Part shown: positions 37,708 through 47,736 of the stretch, piece after piece
How positions within the stretch are numbered: the first letter of the stretch is position 1
Layout: each line of letters starts with the position of its first letter
Assembly: GCF_029773605.1 (NCBI RefSeq)
Contig: NZ_CP103807.1
Coordinates: 1,736,001-1,800,000 of the forward strand
Length of the DNA: 64,000 bases
Direction: 5' to 3'
Origin: Actinobacillus genomosp. 2
GTDB lineage: Bacteria > Pseudomonadota > Gammaproteobacteria > Enterobacterales > Pasteurellaceae
Position numbers and translations under genes: made by a program
The notes under the pieces: generated by a model
Databases searched by the model: none
What the model was told of the DNA's origin: nothing
The model's input: only the letters and a program-made list of their open reading frames with translations

Positions 37708-37923
37708 ATGCCAGTAATTAAAGTTCGTGAAAATGAATCATTTGACGTTGCATTACGTCGTTTCAAACGCTCTTGCGAAAAAGCAGGTTTATTAGCAGAA
37801 GTTCGCGCTCGTGAATTCTATGAAAAACCAACTACAATTCGTAAACGTGAAAAAGCATCTTTAGCTAAACGTCACGCTAAACGTAATGCACGTGAAAATG
37901 CACGTAACACTCGTTTATACTAA
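37708..37923 (+). CDS. rpsU: 30S ribosomal protein S21
   Basis: 71 residues, identical length to E. coli S21. Small-subunit protein needed for initiation on natural mRNAs. The start [20 protein letters not shown] and the very basic tail ending [12 protein letters not shown] are diagnostic. Preceded by GAGGTGATGG. First gene of the rpsU-dnaG-rpoD macromolecular synthesis operon and the right flank of the O-antigen locus. Confidence 0.98.
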   Translation: MPVIKVRENESFDVALRRFKRSCEKAGLLAEVRAREFYEKPTTIRKREKASLAKRHAKRNARENARNTRLY

Positions 37924-37953
37924 TTAGCAGTCTTGCTATTTAGCTTAAATTAA

Positions 37954-37989
37954 CTAAAACCGTGAAACCTTTTGGAATCACGGTTTTAG
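37954..37989 (+). terminator. Stem-loop between rpsU and dnaG
   Basis: CTAAAACCGTGA (37954-37965) and TCACGGTTTTAG (37978-37989) form a 12-bp perfect stem. E. coli has a partial terminator (T1) at this place that makes S21 far more abundant than primase. A further uptake-signal pair follows at about 38028-38081. Confidence 0.75.
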
Positions 37990-38102
37990 TGTTTCTAGTG
38001 AACCCTCTATCTAACCTATAGTAAATAAGCGGTTAAATTTTGATGATTTGTTGCAAAATTTAGTGTAAATCTTACCGCTTGCCATTATGACAAGGAGAAT
38101 CA

Positions 38103-39845
38103 ATGAAAGGCTCAATTCCTCGTTCGTTTATTGATGATCTTGTTGCACGTACCGATATCGTTGAGCTTATTAATAGCAGAGTTAAACTTAAAAAAGCTGG
38201 GCGAGATTATCAAGCCTGCTGTCCATTTCATCATGAAAAAAGTCCTTCATTTACTGTAAGTCAATCTAAACAGTTTTATCACTGTTTCGGCTGTGGAGCA
38301 CATGGTAATGCGATTAGCTTTTTGATGGATTATGATAAATTAGAATTTCCGGAAGCGATTGAAGAATTGGCGGCGATGCAAGGTTTGGAAGTGCCTCGCG
38401 AGAATGTGATAAATCGTGATGGTAAGCCTCAGGCAAGTTATAAAACTAAACGTAATTTATATGAGCTGTTAGAAGCAATTAGTCACTTTTATCAACAAAA
38501 CTTAACCCAAGATATTCCTAGTCAAAGCTACTTGCAGAGTCGTGGTCTTTCGCCGGAAATTATCGAGCGCTTTGAGATTGGTTTTTCACATAATTCAATG
38601 GATTCAGTGCTACGTAAATTTGGTACGAATCGTGAGGAAGTGCAGAAGTTACTTGATACGGGTATGGTTACGCAAAATGATAGCGGTCGAGTTTACGATA
38701 AATTTCGCAACCGTGTGATGTTTCCGATTCGTGATAAGCGTGGACGTGTGATTGCTTTTGGTGGACGAGTAATGGGCGATGAGCGTCCGAAATATATGAA
38801 TTCACCGGAATCGGTAACTTATCATAAAGGCAGTGAGTTATACGGCTTATTCCAAGTTTTAAAGCAAAATGAAAGCCCGGAATCTTTAGTTGTGGTTGAG
38901 GGCTATATGGATGTTGTGGCTCTTGCTCAATTTAGTGTAGATAATGCGGTTGCGTCATTAGGTACAGCAACTACTGGAGAGCAAATTCAACAAATGTTCC
39001 GTGTTACCGAACAAGTGATTTGTTGCTATGACGGTGATAGAGCTGGACGTGAAGCAGCGTGGCGAGCTTTTGAAAATGCGTTACCTTATTTACACGATGG
39101 TCGTCAGTTGAAATTTATTTTCTTACCGGATAGTGAAGATCCGGACAGTTTTGTCCGTGTTCATGGTAAGCAAGGCTTTGAGGCATATTTGCAAAATGCA
39201 ATGTCACTCAGCGATTTTCTATTTGATTCTTTAATGGCACAAGTCGATCTTTCTAGTAAGGAAGGAAAATCAAAATTAGCGGCATTAGCGATACCATTGA
39301 TTAATCGTATTCCTGGAGAGATGTTACGAGTATATTTACGTAATATTTTAGGACAAAAGTTAGGGATTTTAGATCCAGCACAGCTAGAAGCAATGTTACC
39401 AAGTAGTGTGTCAACATCACAAAACACTGTGCTAAAAACGCCACAAATTAAGCGTACGCCAATGCGATTATTAGTCGCTTTATTATTGCAAAATCCGGCG
39501 TTAGTCAAATTTGTGCCGGATATTTCCGCTTTGAAAACACTTGATGAGCCGGGATTTGAATTGCTAATTGAATTGGTTGATGTTTGTCGACAAAAAGTAG
39601 GCATTTCAATGGGGGCGTTACTAGAACATTGGCGAGATAGAGCGGATTTTCGTACGCTGGAGCTGTTAGCCAATTGGGATCATTTAGTTATTCCCGAAAA
39701 TATTGAAAGCACTTTTATTGAAACGCTCGATTTTCTTTATGCTAAATTAGTGGAAAAGCGAATTGAAACATTGATTGCTAAAGAGCGGACAATGGGGCTT
39801 AATACAGAGGAAAAACAAGAATTAGTGATGTTGATTGCACAGTAA
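38103..39845 (+). CDS. dnaG: DNA primase
   Basis: 580 residues. Makes RNA primers at the replication fork. Zinc-binding CHC2 domain with C40, H43, C61 and C64; polymerase core with RFEIGFS and the Toprim metal site VVEGYMDVVAL (about 261-271) and YDGDRAGR (about 303-310); C-terminal helicase-binding domain for DnaB from about residue 440. AAGGAG precedes the ATG. Middle gene of the macromolecular synthesis operon. Confidence 0.97.
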   Translation: MKGSIPRSFIDDLVARTDIVELINSRVKLKKAGRDYQACCPFHHEKSPSFTVSQSKQFYHCFGCGAHGNAISFLMDYDKLEFPEAIEELAAMQGLEVPRENVINRDGKPQASYKTKRNLYELLEAISHFYQQNLTQDIPSQSYLQSRGLSPEIIERFEIGFSHNSMDSVLRKFGTNREEVQKLLDTGMVTQNDSGRVYDKFRNRVMFPIRDKRGRVIAFGGRVMGDERPKYMNSPESVTYHKGSELYGLFQVLKQNESPESLVVVEGYMDVVALAQFSVDNAVASLGTATTGEQIQQMFRVTEQVICCYDGDRAGREAAWRAFENALPYLHDGRQLKFIFLPDSEDPDSFVRVHGKQGFEAYLQNAMSLSDFLFDSLMAQVDLSSKEGKSKLAALAIPLINRIPGEMLRVYLRNILGQKLGILDPAQLEAMLPSSVSTSQNTVLKTPQIKRTPMRLLVALLLQNPALVKFVPDISALKTLDEPGFELLIELVDVCRQKVGISMGALLEHWRDRADFRTLELLANWDHLVIPENIESTFIETLDFLYAKLVEKRIETLIAKERTMGLNTEEKQELVMLIAQ

Positions 39846-39901
39846 TTAAGCGGTCATTTTTAAGAAATTTCTTGCAAAACTATCAAGAAAATTGCAATTA
39901 A

Positions 39902-39910
39902 TGGTATAAT
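39902..39910 (+). promoter_or_regulatory. rpoD: Extended -10 promoter inside the operon, before rpoD
   Basis: TGG-TATAAT, an extended -10 with perfect TATAAT (39905-39910), 38 bp before the rpoD ATG. The -35 region is poor, as tolerated for extended -10 promoters. It would let rpoD be expressed apart from rpsU-dnaG. Confidence 0.6.
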
Positions 39911-39948
39911 CCAACACTATTTTTGCTCGCACAAAACGGAAACGAATT

Positions 39949-41805
39949 ATGGAACAACAATTAGAACAGCAATCCCAATTAGAACTTCTGATTGCCCAAG
40001 GGCGTGAACAGGGGTATTTAACGATTTCGGAAGTACACGACCACTTACCGGAAGAGTTGGTTGATGCGGAGCAGATTGAAGATATTATTCAAATGATCAA
40101 CGATATGGGGATCAAGGTTTTAGAAACTGCCCCAGATACCGATGATCTGATGCTTGCAGAAAATATCGCAGATGAAGACGTGGTTGAAGAAGCAACAAAA
40201 GTGCTTTCGACAGTTGAATCGGAATTAGGACGAACAACTGATCCGGTACGTATGTATATGCGTGAAATGGGAACAGTCGAATTACTTACCCGTGAAGGCG
40301 AGATTGATATTGCAAAACGTATTGAAGAGGGTATTAACGAAGTACAGTGTGCCGTTGCAGAATATCCAGAAGCCTTGACCGATTTAATCGGTTTCTACGC
40401 TCAAGTGGAAGAAGGTACAATGCGTTTATCAGATCTTGTAACAGCTTTCGTGGATCCAAACGTTCAAGCGGATGAAATGTTAGCAGACTTAGATGTCGAT
40501 TTAGATGATGAAGAAGCTGAAGATGTTGCTGATGTTGATGATGAGAACGAAGAGGAAGAAGGCGATAGCAGTGCGGATACAGGTGATGATAACTCTATTG
40601 ACCCTGAGCTTGCACGTGAAAAATTCTATGCGTTACGTGAACAGCATGAAAAAGCGTTACAAGCGATTCAAAAACACGGTCGTAGTCATAAAAAATCAAG
40701 AGAACATATCCAAGCACTTTCAGATATTTTCCGTGAGTTCCGTTTAGTACCGAAGCAGTTTGATTTACTTGTTGAATCTATGCAAAAAATGATGAAACAA
40801 GTGCGTGCGGAAGAACGCCAAATTCAACGTTATGCGGTGGAATATGCACAAATGAAGAAAGCGGATTTCTTGAAATTGTTCCAAGGTAATGAAACCTCGG
40901 AAGAATGGATTGAAAAAGCAATCAATGCGAAAAAAGGTGCTGCACCAAAACTAGCGAACTATATTGACCAAATTCGAGTTAATATCGCTAATTTACAACG
41001 TATGGAGCAAAATACCGGTTTAACGATCGCACAAATTCGTGAAATCGGCGGCCGTATTGCAAATGGTGAGTTAAAAGCTCGCCGTGCTAAAAAAGAGATG
41101 GTGGAAGCAAACTTACGTTTAGTAATCTCGATTGCGAAGAAATATACCAACCGTGGTTTGCAATTCTTAGATTTGATTCAGGAAGGTAATATCGGTTTGA
41201 TGAAAGCGGTAGATAAGTTTGAATATCGCCGTGGTTATAAATTCTCTACTTATGCGACATGGTGGATTCGTCAGGCGATTACTCGCTCAATTGCTGACCA
41301 AGCTCGTACGATTCGTATTCCTGTACATATGATCGAAACGATTAATAAACTGAATCGTATTTCTCGTCAATGTTTACAAGAAATGGGACGTGAGGCAACG
41401 CCGGAAGAGTTAGCAGAGCGTATGGGCATGCCGGAAGATAAGATTCGTAAAGTATTGAAGATTGCGAAAGAACCAATTTCAATGGAAACCCCGATTGGTG
41501 ATGATGATGATTCACATTTAGGTGACTTTATTCAAGATGAAAGCCTTGAATTACCGTTAGATTCAGCAACCGCAGAAAGTTTACGTATCGCAACCAATGA
41601 AGTGTTAGAAGGTTTAACACCTCGTGAAGCAAAAGTTTTACGTATGCGTTTCGGGATTGATATGAATACTGACCATACCCTTGAGGAAGTCGGTAAACAA
41701 TTTGATGTAACACGTGAGCGTATTCGTCAGATTGAAGCGAAAGCGTTACGCAAACTTCGTCATCCGAGCCGTTCGGAAACGTTACGTAGTTTCTTAGATG
41801 ACTAG
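39949..41805 (+). CDS. rpoD: RNA polymerase sigma factor RpoD (sigma-70)
   Basis: 618 residues. Primary sigma factor. Region 1.1 at about 1-80; region 1.2 starting at [20 protein letters not shown] (about 97-116); a non-conserved insert with a very acidic stretch (about 182-212); region 2 with [17 protein letters not shown] and [18 protein letters not shown] (about 409-450); region 3 with [15 protein letters not shown] (about 511-525); region 4.2 helix-turn-helix [20 protein letters not shown] (about 588-607). Third gene of the macromolecular synthesis operon. Confidence 0.98.
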   Translation: MEQQLEQQSQLELLIAQGREQGYLTISEVHDHLPEELVDAEQIEDIIQMINDMGIKVLETAPDTDDLMLAENIADEDVVEEATKVLSTVESELGRTTDPVRMYMREMGTVELLTREGEIDIAKRIEEGINEVQCAVAEYPEALTDLIGFYAQVEEGTMRLSDLVTAFVDPNVQADEMLADLDVDLDDEEAEDVADVDDENEEEEGDSSADTGDDNSIDPELAREKFYALREQHEKALQAIQKHGRSHKKSREHIQALSDIFREFRLVPKQFDLLVESMQKMMKQVRAEERQIQRYAVEYAQMKKADFLKLFQGNETSEEWIEKAINAKKGAAPKLANYIDQIRVNIANLQRMEQNTGLTIAQIREIGGRIANGELKARRAKKEMVEANLRLVISIAKKYTNRGLQFLDLIQEGNIGLMKAVDKFEYRRGYKFSTYATWWIRQAITRSIADQARTIRIPVHMIETINKLNRISRQCLQEMGREATPEELAERMGMPEDKIRKVLKIAKEPISMETPIGDDDDSHLGDFIQDESLELPLDSATAESLRIATNEVLEGLTPREAKVLRMRFGIDMNTDHTLEEVGKQFDVTRERIRQIEAKALRKLRHPSRSETLRSFLDD

Positions 41806-41817
41806 CGATTAGATAAA

Positions 41818-41853
41818 AATGCCCAAGTGAGTTTAATCCTTGGGCATTTTTTT
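41818..41853 (+). terminator. rpoD terminator
   Basis: ATGCCCAAG (41819-41827) and CTTGGGCAT (41839-41847) form a 9-bp stem followed by a T-run. Confidence 0.9.
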
Positions 41854-41913
41854 ATCTATAACAAGCAGTCGCATTTGCAATAAATTCACAAATTTGACCG
41901 CTTGTTCAGAACA

Positions 41914-41942
41914 TAAAAAAAGGAAGCATGAGCTTCCTTTTC
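41914..41942 (-). terminator. tyrS terminator
   Basis: AGGAAGC (41921-41927) and GCTTCCT (41932-41938) with an ATGA loop; on the minus strand a run of seven Ts follows. It lies just after the tyrS stop. Confidence 0.82.
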
Positions 41943-41955
41943 GTTTATATCAGGC

Positions 41956-43146
41956 TTATTTAACCGTTACACGAGCAAATTTACGTTTACCAACTTGATA
42001 AACAAATGTACCTTGTTGTGCATTTTGACGAACATCTTCCACTTTTTCGCCATCAATTTTTACGCCGCCTTGCTGTGCTGAACGAATCGCTTCAGAAGTT
42101 GACGCAACTAAACCAGCTTCTTTTAATAAAGTTGCTAAGCCAATTTCGCCTTCAAAAGTAAATTCCGGCATCTCATCCGGGATTGCACCTTTTTGGAAAC
42201 GGTTGATGAACTCTTGTTCCGCTGCATCTGCCGCCGCTTGATCGTGGAAACGAGCAATTAACTCTTTCGCTAAAAGAATTTTCACATCACGTGGATTTTT
42301 ACCAGCTGCAACGTCCGCTTTTAATTGTGCAATTTCATCTAATGGGCGGAATGAAAGTAAATTATACCAATCCCACATTAATTCGTCTGAAATCGACATC
42401 ACTTTACCGAACATATCGCTTGGTGCATCAGTCACACCGATATAGTTACCAAGTGATTTTGACATTTTTTTCTCGCCGTCTAAGCCGACAAGTAGAGGCA
42501 ATGTCATTGCCACCTGCGGTTTTTGACCCGCTGATTTTTGTAATTCACGTCCCACTAATAAGTTAAAGGTTTGGTCTGTACCGCCTAATTCCACATCCGC
42601 TTCTAAAGCGACTGAGTCGTGTCCTTGGAGTAACGGATAAATAAATTCGTGGATTGCGATAGATTGATTATTAGTAAAACGTTTTTTGAAATCGTCACGT
42701 TCAAGCATACGAGCGACTGTATAGTTTGACGCTAGACGAATCATCCCTTCTGTACCTAATTTACCCAACCACTCAGAGTTGAATACCACACGGGTTTTAT
42801 GCGGATCTAAGATTTTGAATAATTGTTGTTTGTAGGTTTCCGCATTGCGTAATACATCTTCACGTGTTAACGGTGGGCGTGTTGAGTTCTTGCCAGACGG
42901 ATCACCGACCATACCGGTAAAATCCCCGATTAAGAAGATCACTTCGTGACCTAGTTGTTGAAATTGGCGAAGTTTATTTAAAACAACCGTATGACCTAAG
43001 TGAATATCCAGGGCTGTCGGATCCGCACCTAATTTAATACGTAACGGACGATTTTCTTTTAACTTTTCAATTAAATCTTCTTCAGAATAAATGTTTTCGA
43101 CACCGCGTTTCAGTTCGGCTAAGGTTGCTTCAATAGATTGAGCCAT
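41956..43146 (-). CDS. tyrS: Tyrosyl-tRNA synthetase
   Basis: 396 residues, class Ic synthetase. HIGH-type motif HLGH in [11 protein letters not shown] (about residues 48-58), KMSKS in [10 protein letters not shown] (about 232-241), and a C-terminal S4 RNA-binding domain (about 330-396) with [10 protein letters not shown]. The length and the early [10 protein letters not shown] segment suit the TyrZ-like subgroup rather than the E. coli TyrS subgroup. Minus strand, convergent with rpoD. Confidence 0.95.
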   Translation of the reverse strand: MAQSIEATLAELKRGVENIYSEEDLIEKLKENRPLRIKLGADPTALDIHLGHTVVLNKLRQFQQLGHEVIFLIGDFTGMVGDPSGKNSTRPPLTREDVLRNAETYKQQLFKILDPHKTRVVFNSEWLGKLGTEGMIRLASNYTVARMLERDDFKKRFTNNQSIAIHEFIYPLLQGHDSVALEADVELGGTDQTFNLLVGRELQKSAGQKPQVAMTLPLLVGLDGEKKMSKSLGNYIGVTDAPSDMFGKVMSISDELMWDWYNLLSFRPLDEIAQLKADVAAGKNPRDVKILLAKELIARFHDQAAADAAEQEFINRFQKGAIPDEMPEFTFEGEIGLATLLKEAGLVASTSEAIRSAQQGGVKIDGEKVEDVRQNAQQGTFVYQVGKRKFARVTVK

Positions 43147-43239
43147 TTGCTGATTCCTTATATCTTGTTTTAAATATGAAAATAAAATCTATTATAGCGG
43201 TATATGCTGAAATTGATAGGACTTAATCGGCGATAGGCG

Positions 43240-43274
43240 AAAAAAAACGCCTCATTTTGTGGGGGAATGAGGCG
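43240..43274 (-). terminator. Strong intrinsic terminator
   Basis: CGCCTCATT (43248-43256) and AATGAGGCG (43266-43274) form a 9-bp perfect stem; reading the minus strand, it is followed by eight Ts (43247-43240). It is 150 bases past the lipoprotein gene's stop. Confidence 0.9.
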
Positions 43275-43310
43275 TAAGAGTTGGAGTGATTACCTATTAT
43301 TTTTGAAGTA
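43240..43310 (-). ncRNA. Candidate Fur-regulated small RNA
   Basis: On the minus strand a Fur-like box (43317-43331) lies over a possible promoter (TTGCTT, 17-bp spacer, TATCAT). About 60-70 nt later is an intrinsic terminator with a 9-bp stem, C-rich loop (CCCCCACAA) and eight Ts (43240-43274). No ORF fits between, so the transcript would be a small RNA of about 70 nt. The arrangement mirrors RyhB/HrrF-type iron-stress RNAs. The 5' end is estimated. The alternative is that the hairpin merely ends the upstream lipoprotein mRNA. Confidence 0.5.
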
Positions 43311-43316
43311 ATTTGA

Positions 43317-43331
43317 TGATAATAATTCTCA
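43317..43331. promoter_or_regulatory. Fur box
   Basis: TGATAATAATTCTCA matches the 7-1-7 Fur consensus TGATAATnATTATCA at 13 of 14 defined positions (14/15 counting the free centre). It lies in the 280-bp gap between tyrS and the lipoprotein gene, not in front of any annotated ORF. Confidence 0.7.
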
Positions 43332-43426
43332 TTAATATAAGCAATAATCTTTACAAATACTTACAAATAAGAATCCATCTCATTTACTACAATAAATAAT
43401 AAGTTTGTATTCCAATCTCTTTAAGT

Positions 43427-43891
43427 TTAGGCTTCTCTACAATTTAACCAAGGAATACGAGTACCATTGATATTTCTATAATAAATCGAGCTTTGTTCAC
43501 CGGCAATTAAATCAATGTAACTGCCTTGAATCGGATTGTATGAGCGATAGCTCACTTCAAAACGTGTACCTCTCGCATTAAGTGTTTTATTTTCGAGATG
43601 ATCAAATGCTTCGACTTTACCACCGTCTAACTGAAAGTAAAAACCGAAATTATCTTTCATACGGCTTTCTCTGGAGAGTGGAAAATAGCTCGCTAAATAA
43701 GCACTATCACCGGTTGCAAGATTACGGCAGGTATAATAATAACGTTTATAGTTTGCCGGATTGTGTAATTCGACTTGGCTAATATTCGCCTTTAAATAAC
43801 CGCCTTTGGCATTTTTCGATGTTTGTGACGGCGTACACGCAAACAATGCGGTCAGTGTTGAAGTTAATAAAATAAGTTTAAGTGTGTTCAT
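43427..43891 (-). CDS. Small lipoprotein, unknown function
   Basis: 154 residues from the ATG at 43891, chosen over the ATG two codons earlier because CGGAA lies 9 bases upstream. Signal sequence with lipobox LFAC (Cys at about residue 19) followed by Thr-Pro, so sorting to the outer membrane is likely. The mature part is beta-rich with several Tyr and Arg and two further Cys (YYTCRNL and the C-terminal WLNCREA) that could form a disulfide. I do not recognise the family. It ends upstream of the Fur box and terminator. Confidence 0.65.
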   Translation of the reverse strand: MNTLKLILLTSTLTALFACTPSQTSKNAKGGYLKANISQVELHNPANYKRYYYTCRNLATGDSAYLASYFPLSRESRMKDNFGFYFQLDGGKVEAFDHLENKTLNARGTRFEVSYRSYNPIQGSYIDLIAGEQSSIYYRNINGTRIPWLNCREA

Positions 43892-44048
43892 ATCCATAAA
43901 TTCCGATAAAAATCGCCTAGCTCTGTGGCTAGGCAATCATAGTTTAAACGGATAAAGCAGTAAGCGGTAGAATTTGTAAGAAATTTTGCAAATTTGACTG
44001 CTTGCTCACTATTTCTTACGTTGGGCTTTTTCTGTTTTATGCCTCAAT

Positions 44049-44138
44049 GGACGCCAAGCATGGCGTCCCTACAATAACTGTCGAATTTCGTTCTGATTTT
44101 GTATAACGTGATCAGTAGGGACACGATGCTTCGTGTCC
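44049..44138. repeat. Nested palindromic element upstream of the lipoprotein gene
   Basis: Hairpin GGACGCC-AAGCAT-GGCGTCC (44049-44068) and hairpin GGACACG-ATGCTT-CGTGTCC (44119-44138), each linked to CCCTAC (44067-44072) and GTAGGG (44115-44120), which pair with one another. Loops of the two hairpins are reverse complements. It is a short non-coding element of the REP/MITE kind in the 43.9-44.2 kb gap. Confidence 0.72.
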
Positions 44139-44162
44139 TATTTCAATCAACCAAACTTTCCT

Positions 44163-46523
44163 TTATTTCTTCGCGTTACCAGCGGTCGGTTTTTTCGCTC
44201 TTTTTGTAGATTTTGCTTTGGGCTTGTCGCCTTTTTTGCCTTTTGCTTTCACTGTTTTTGGTTCTTTGAAAACCGGTTTTTCGCCAGCATTTTTCTTGGC
44301 TTTCTGCTTGGCGGTTTTACCCACCGCAATCCCTTTACGAAGATTATCAATTAATGCAAAGTCGATTTTCTTATCATCTAAACTCACATTGATCACTTTC
44401 ACTTTGAGCGGATCACCTAAGCGATAAATAATACCACTACCGCCGACTAAACGTTGGCGGTCTGCGTCATAGTGGTAATAATCGTTATCTAATGTTGAAA
44501 TATGTACTAAACCGTCAATTAGTAACTCATTGATTTTAACGAATAAACCGAAACCGGTAACGCTTGAAATCACACCTTCGAACGTTTCACCGAGATGATC
44601 TTGCATAAATTCACATTTCAGCCAATCTGCCACTTCACGGGTTGCCTCGTCCGCACGACGTTCAGTTGCTGAACATTTATCGCCAAATTGGTCGATGTCA
44701 TCCAATTTATAGTGATAACCGCCCCCGTCCGTATAATTGCGAGTATTCCCTTTTTCTTTTTCAATTAAGTATTTAATTGCACGGTGCAGCAGTAAATCCG
44801 GATAACGGCGAATTGGCGAGGTAAAGTGAGCGTACTCGGTTAATGCTAATCCGAAATGCCCTACGTTATCCGCCGCATATACCGCCTGTTTAAGTGAGCG
44901 GAGTAGCATAGTTTGAATTAACTCACGATCCGGACGATCAGCTAATTGTTCAATTAATTCAGAATAATCTTTCGGTTCAGGATCTAAACCTACATTCCAT
45001 GTCAGTCCACATTCTTTGATAAAGGATTTAAAACTGGTCAGTTTTTCTTCGCTTGGTTTATCGTGAATACGGAATAATGCCGGCTCATTTGCTTTTTCAA
45101 CAAAACGAGCCGAAGCGATATTGGCTAAAATCATACATTCTTCGATAATTTTATGTGCATCGTTACGAATCAGCGGTTCAATCCGTTCGATTCTACCTTG
45201 CGGATTGAAAATAAATTGGTTTTCAACGGTTTCAAATTCGATTGCACCACGGTTTTGACGAGCTTTGACTAACACTTGGAACATTTCATTCAAGGTTTCC
45301 AAATGTGGTACGATAGGTGCGTAACGCTCACGTAATGTTTCATCGCCTTCTAACATTTTCCACACTTTGGTATAGGTTAAACGGGCGTGTGAGTTCATTA
45401 CCGCTTCATAAAATTGATAGCCGGTCAGTTCGCCTTTTTGCGATACAGTCATCTCCGCTACCAAGCATAAGCGGTCAACTTGCGGATTCAGTGAACATAA
45501 ACCATTTGATAAAATCTCCGGTAACATTGGAATCACTCGATTTGGGAAGTAAACCGAGTTACCACGGTTTGCTGCTTCTAAATCCAGTGCAGTTTTCGGG
45601 CGAACGTAATAGCTCACATCGGCAATCGCTACCCATAAACGCCAGCCGTCAGCTTCTTTTCTGGCAAAAACAGCATCATCAAAATCTCTGGCACTTTCAC
45701 CATCAATCGTGACTAATGGTAAGTCACGTAGATCCACTCGACCGAGTTTAGCTTCTTCCGGTACTTCTTCATTAAATTGGCGGATCTGTTTTTCTACACC
45801 TTCCGGCCAAACGTGCGGAATATCGTGATTACGCAGTGCAATTTCGATTTCCATACCCGGTGCGAGGTTATCACCTAAGATTTCGGTAATAAATCCCACA
45901 GGGCGATTGAAACTCGCTTTGCGTTCTTGCAGTTCCACTACAACCACTTGCCCCATTCTTGCCCCCATACGTTGATCGTCAGGGATTAAAATATCTTGAG
46001 TAAGGCGGCTGTCGTCTGGCACAACAAAACCGATGCCACTTTCAAGGAAGAAACGGCCGACAATTTGTTTTTTACGTGCTTCTAACACACGTACAATACG
46101 TACCTCACGACGACCCTGGCGATCGGTTCCGTTTGGCTGAGCAAGTATAAAATCACCGTGCATCACACGTGTCATTTGGTTATGCGGAATAAACCAATCA
46201 TCGCCTTTTTCTCCGCCTTCTACTTGCAGAAAGCCGTAGCCGTCACGGTGACCGATCACCGTACCTTTAACCAAGTCCATTTTTTCCGGTAGGGCATAAC
46301 GTTTGCGTTTGGTAAAAATTAATTGCCCGTCATTTTCCATCGCACGTAAGCGGCGGCGAACACCTTCGATACGTTCTTCGTCATAAATATGAAAGGCCTC
46401 AAGCAATTCTTCACGGCTCATCGGCGCATCAAATTCTCGAATGGTGTTTAAAATAAATTCCCGACTCGGTACGGGATTCTCGTATTTCTCGAGTTCTTGT
46501 TGGTAATTAGGATCGACTATCAT
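44163..46523 (-). CDS. rnr: Ribonuclease R
   Basis: 786 residues. Processive 3'-5' exoribonuclease of the RNB family that degrades structured RNA. N-terminal winged helix (about 20-85), two cold-shock domains (about 85-245), catalytic RNB domain with [14 protein letters not shown] (about 270-283, the metal-binding Asp cluster), an S1 domain (about 635-720) and a Lys-rich tail that in E. coli helps unwinding and tmRNA interaction. ATG at 46523. Downstream of an uptake-signal terminator, so probably transcribed alone. Confidence 0.96.
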   Translation of the reverse strand: MIVDPNYQQELEKYENPVPSREFILNTIREFDAPMSREELLEAFHIYDEERIEGVRRRLRAMENDGQLIFTKRKRYALPEKMDLVKGTVIGHRDGYGFLQVEGGEKGDDWFIPHNQMTRVMHGDFILAQPNGTDRQGRREVRIVRVLEARKKQIVGRFFLESGIGFVVPDDSRLTQDILIPDDQRMGARMGQVVVVELQERKASFNRPVGFITEILGDNLAPGMEIEIALRNHDIPHVWPEGVEKQIRQFNEEVPEEAKLGRVDLRDLPLVTIDGESARDFDDAVFARKEADGWRLWVAIADVSYYVRPKTALDLEAANRGNSVYFPNRVIPMLPEILSNGLCSLNPQVDRLCLVAEMTVSQKGELTGYQFYEAVMNSHARLTYTKVWKMLEGDETLRERYAPIVPHLETLNEMFQVLVKARQNRGAIEFETVENQFIFNPQGRIERIEPLIRNDAHKIIEECMILANIASARFVEKANEPALFRIHDKPSEEKLTSFKSFIKECGLTWNVGLDPEPKDYSELIEQLADRPDRELIQTMLLRSLKQAVYAADNVGHFGLALTEYAHFTSPIRRYPDLLLHRAIKYLIEKEKGNTRNYTDGGGYHYKLDDIDQFGDKCSATERRADEATREVADWLKCEFMQDHLGETFEGVISSVTGFGLFVKINELLIDGLVHISTLDNDYYHYDADRQRLVGGSGIIYRLGDPLKVKVINVSLDDKKIDFALIDNLRKGIAVGKTAKQKAKKNAGEKPVFKEPKTVKAKGKKGDKPKAKSTKRAKKPTAGNAKK

Positions 46524-46541
46524 AATGTTCTCTATATGTTA

Positions 46542-46583
46542 AAGCGGTCTGATTTGCAGAAAAATTGACAAATCAGACCGCTT
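46542..46583 (-). terminator. Uptake-signal terminator after the thioredoxin-like gene
   Basis: AAGCGGTCTGATTTG (46542-46556) and CAAATCAGACCGCTT (46569-46583) form a 15-bp perfect stem between the thioredoxin-like stop and the rnr start. Confidence 0.78.
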
Positions 46584-46588
46584 GAATT

Positions 46589-47104
46589 TTAAGTTAGGCT
46601 ACTCAGCCATAAACGGACTTTAAGTCCCCAATAGCTTGTTAGCCCTGTTGTATGCTGTACCACCTTGCCGTCTTTTATGATTAAAATCGTTGGTGTGGCT
46701 TGGATGTCCCAGCTTTTAGATATTTCGCCATCAGGATCATTGATGACAGGGAAATGGTAATTCTCTTGTTGTAAATAATTAGCCACTTGTTGCGGATCTC
46801 CGGACTTAAGTGCAACGCTTAACACCGGGATCTTTTCATCGGCAAGTTGCTGAATCGCCGGCGAAGTAAATTTACAATAACCACACCAACTGCCCCAAAA
46901 GTAGAGCAACATGGGTTGCTGATGACTTAATTGTGCAATCACTTTCGGCTGTTGCTGTAAATCGTATAACACCTGCTGGGCAAATTCATTCGGCTCACTT
47001 GGTTTTCGATACCAGTCAACCGCAATACTTAATACGATAAACATTAAACCGTATAGAAAAATATTTTTACCAAAACGTAATAAAAATATACTTTTCTTTG
47101 GCAT
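46589..47104 (-). CDS. Membrane-tethered thioredoxin-fold oxidoreductase, ScsD/TlpA-like
   Basis: 171 residues. N-terminal membrane anchor (about residues 14-30), then a periplasmic thioredoxin fold with active site WGSWCGYC (Cys74 and Cys77) and the cis-Pro loop ATPT (about 139-142). Related to ScsD and TlpA/DsbE-type reductases that act on periplasmic disulfides or cytochrome c maturation. Its start codon overlaps the fabR stop, and it is the last gene of the oxyR-fabR operon. A link to oxidative damage repair is an inference from position. Confidence 0.82.
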   Translation of the reverse strand: MPKKSIFLLRFGKNIFLYGLMFIVLSIAVDWYRKPSEPNEFAQQVLYDLQQQPKVIAQLSHQQPMLLYFWGSWCGYCKFTSPAIQQLADEKIPVLSVALKSGDPQQVANYLQQENYHFPVINDPDGEISKSWDIQATPTILIIKDGKVVQHTTGLTSYWGLKVRLWLSSLT

Positions 47105-47736
47105 TATTGGTGATCCTTATCGTGGCTATAAGTATAAGAAGCCGCACCACGGGCTAACATTCTTAATTGCATAATCACACGTTGTTTAAGTTTCTCTCGC
47201 TCTTGTGTGTTCATATCAAGTGCATAAGAACCGGCTGTAAAAACGATAGTCACTAATCCTTCCGATTGGATATAAGCGATTTCTCGGCTACTGTTCGGAT
47301 CTTTTGAAACGATATAATCGGTTAATTCGGCAATAAAATGTTGGATTTCACGTGACGCCGCAGTACGAAATGCTTGCGATGTGCCTGAACTTTCTCGTAA
47401 TAATAAGCGAAACACATTTGGACGATCCGCAATTAATTCAAAAAATGTTTCGGTTGATACGGCAACTACGCTTCCGCCGGTCGCAATACGCTTACGAGCT
47501 TGTCGCATCAGTTGGCGTAATACTAAGCCGGATTCATCCACCATAGCTAAACCTAATTCGTCCATATCTTTGAAATGGCGATAGAATGAGGTCGGAGCAA
47601 TGCCGGCTTCTCTTGCTACCTCGCGTAAGCTCAGGTTAGAAAAACTCTTTTCGGCACTTAATTGATTAAATGCCGCATCCACTAAGGCTCGACGTGTTTT
47701 TTCTTTTTGTTGCGCTCTAATACCGATATTACGCAT
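47104..47736 (-). CDS. fabR: TetR-type fatty acid biosynthesis repressor FabR
   Basis: 210 residues. Helix-turn-helix near residues 36-58 with [20 protein letters not shown], the exact FabR-type recognition helix. FabR represses fabA/fabB according to unsaturated acyl-CoA or acyl-ACP. Length matches the family (about 210-215). It overlaps oxyR by 8 bases; the oxyR-fabR neighbourhood is also seen in E. coli. Confidence 0.93.
   Translation of the reverse strand: MRNIGIRAQQKEKTRRALVDAAFNQLSAEKSFSNLSLREVAREAGIAPTSFYRHFKDMDELGLAMVDESGLVLRQLMRQARKRIATGGSVVAVSTETFFELIADRPNVFRLLLRESSGTSQAFRTAASREIQHFIAELTDYIVSKDPNSSREIAYIQSEGLVTIVFTAGSYALDMNTQEREKLKQRVIMQLRMLARGAASYTYSHDKDHQ

Noticed and set aside
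40505-40747. Met/Lys-rich frame within rpoD
   Set aside because: It is an out-of-frame reading of the acidic GAT/GAA stretch of sigma-70.
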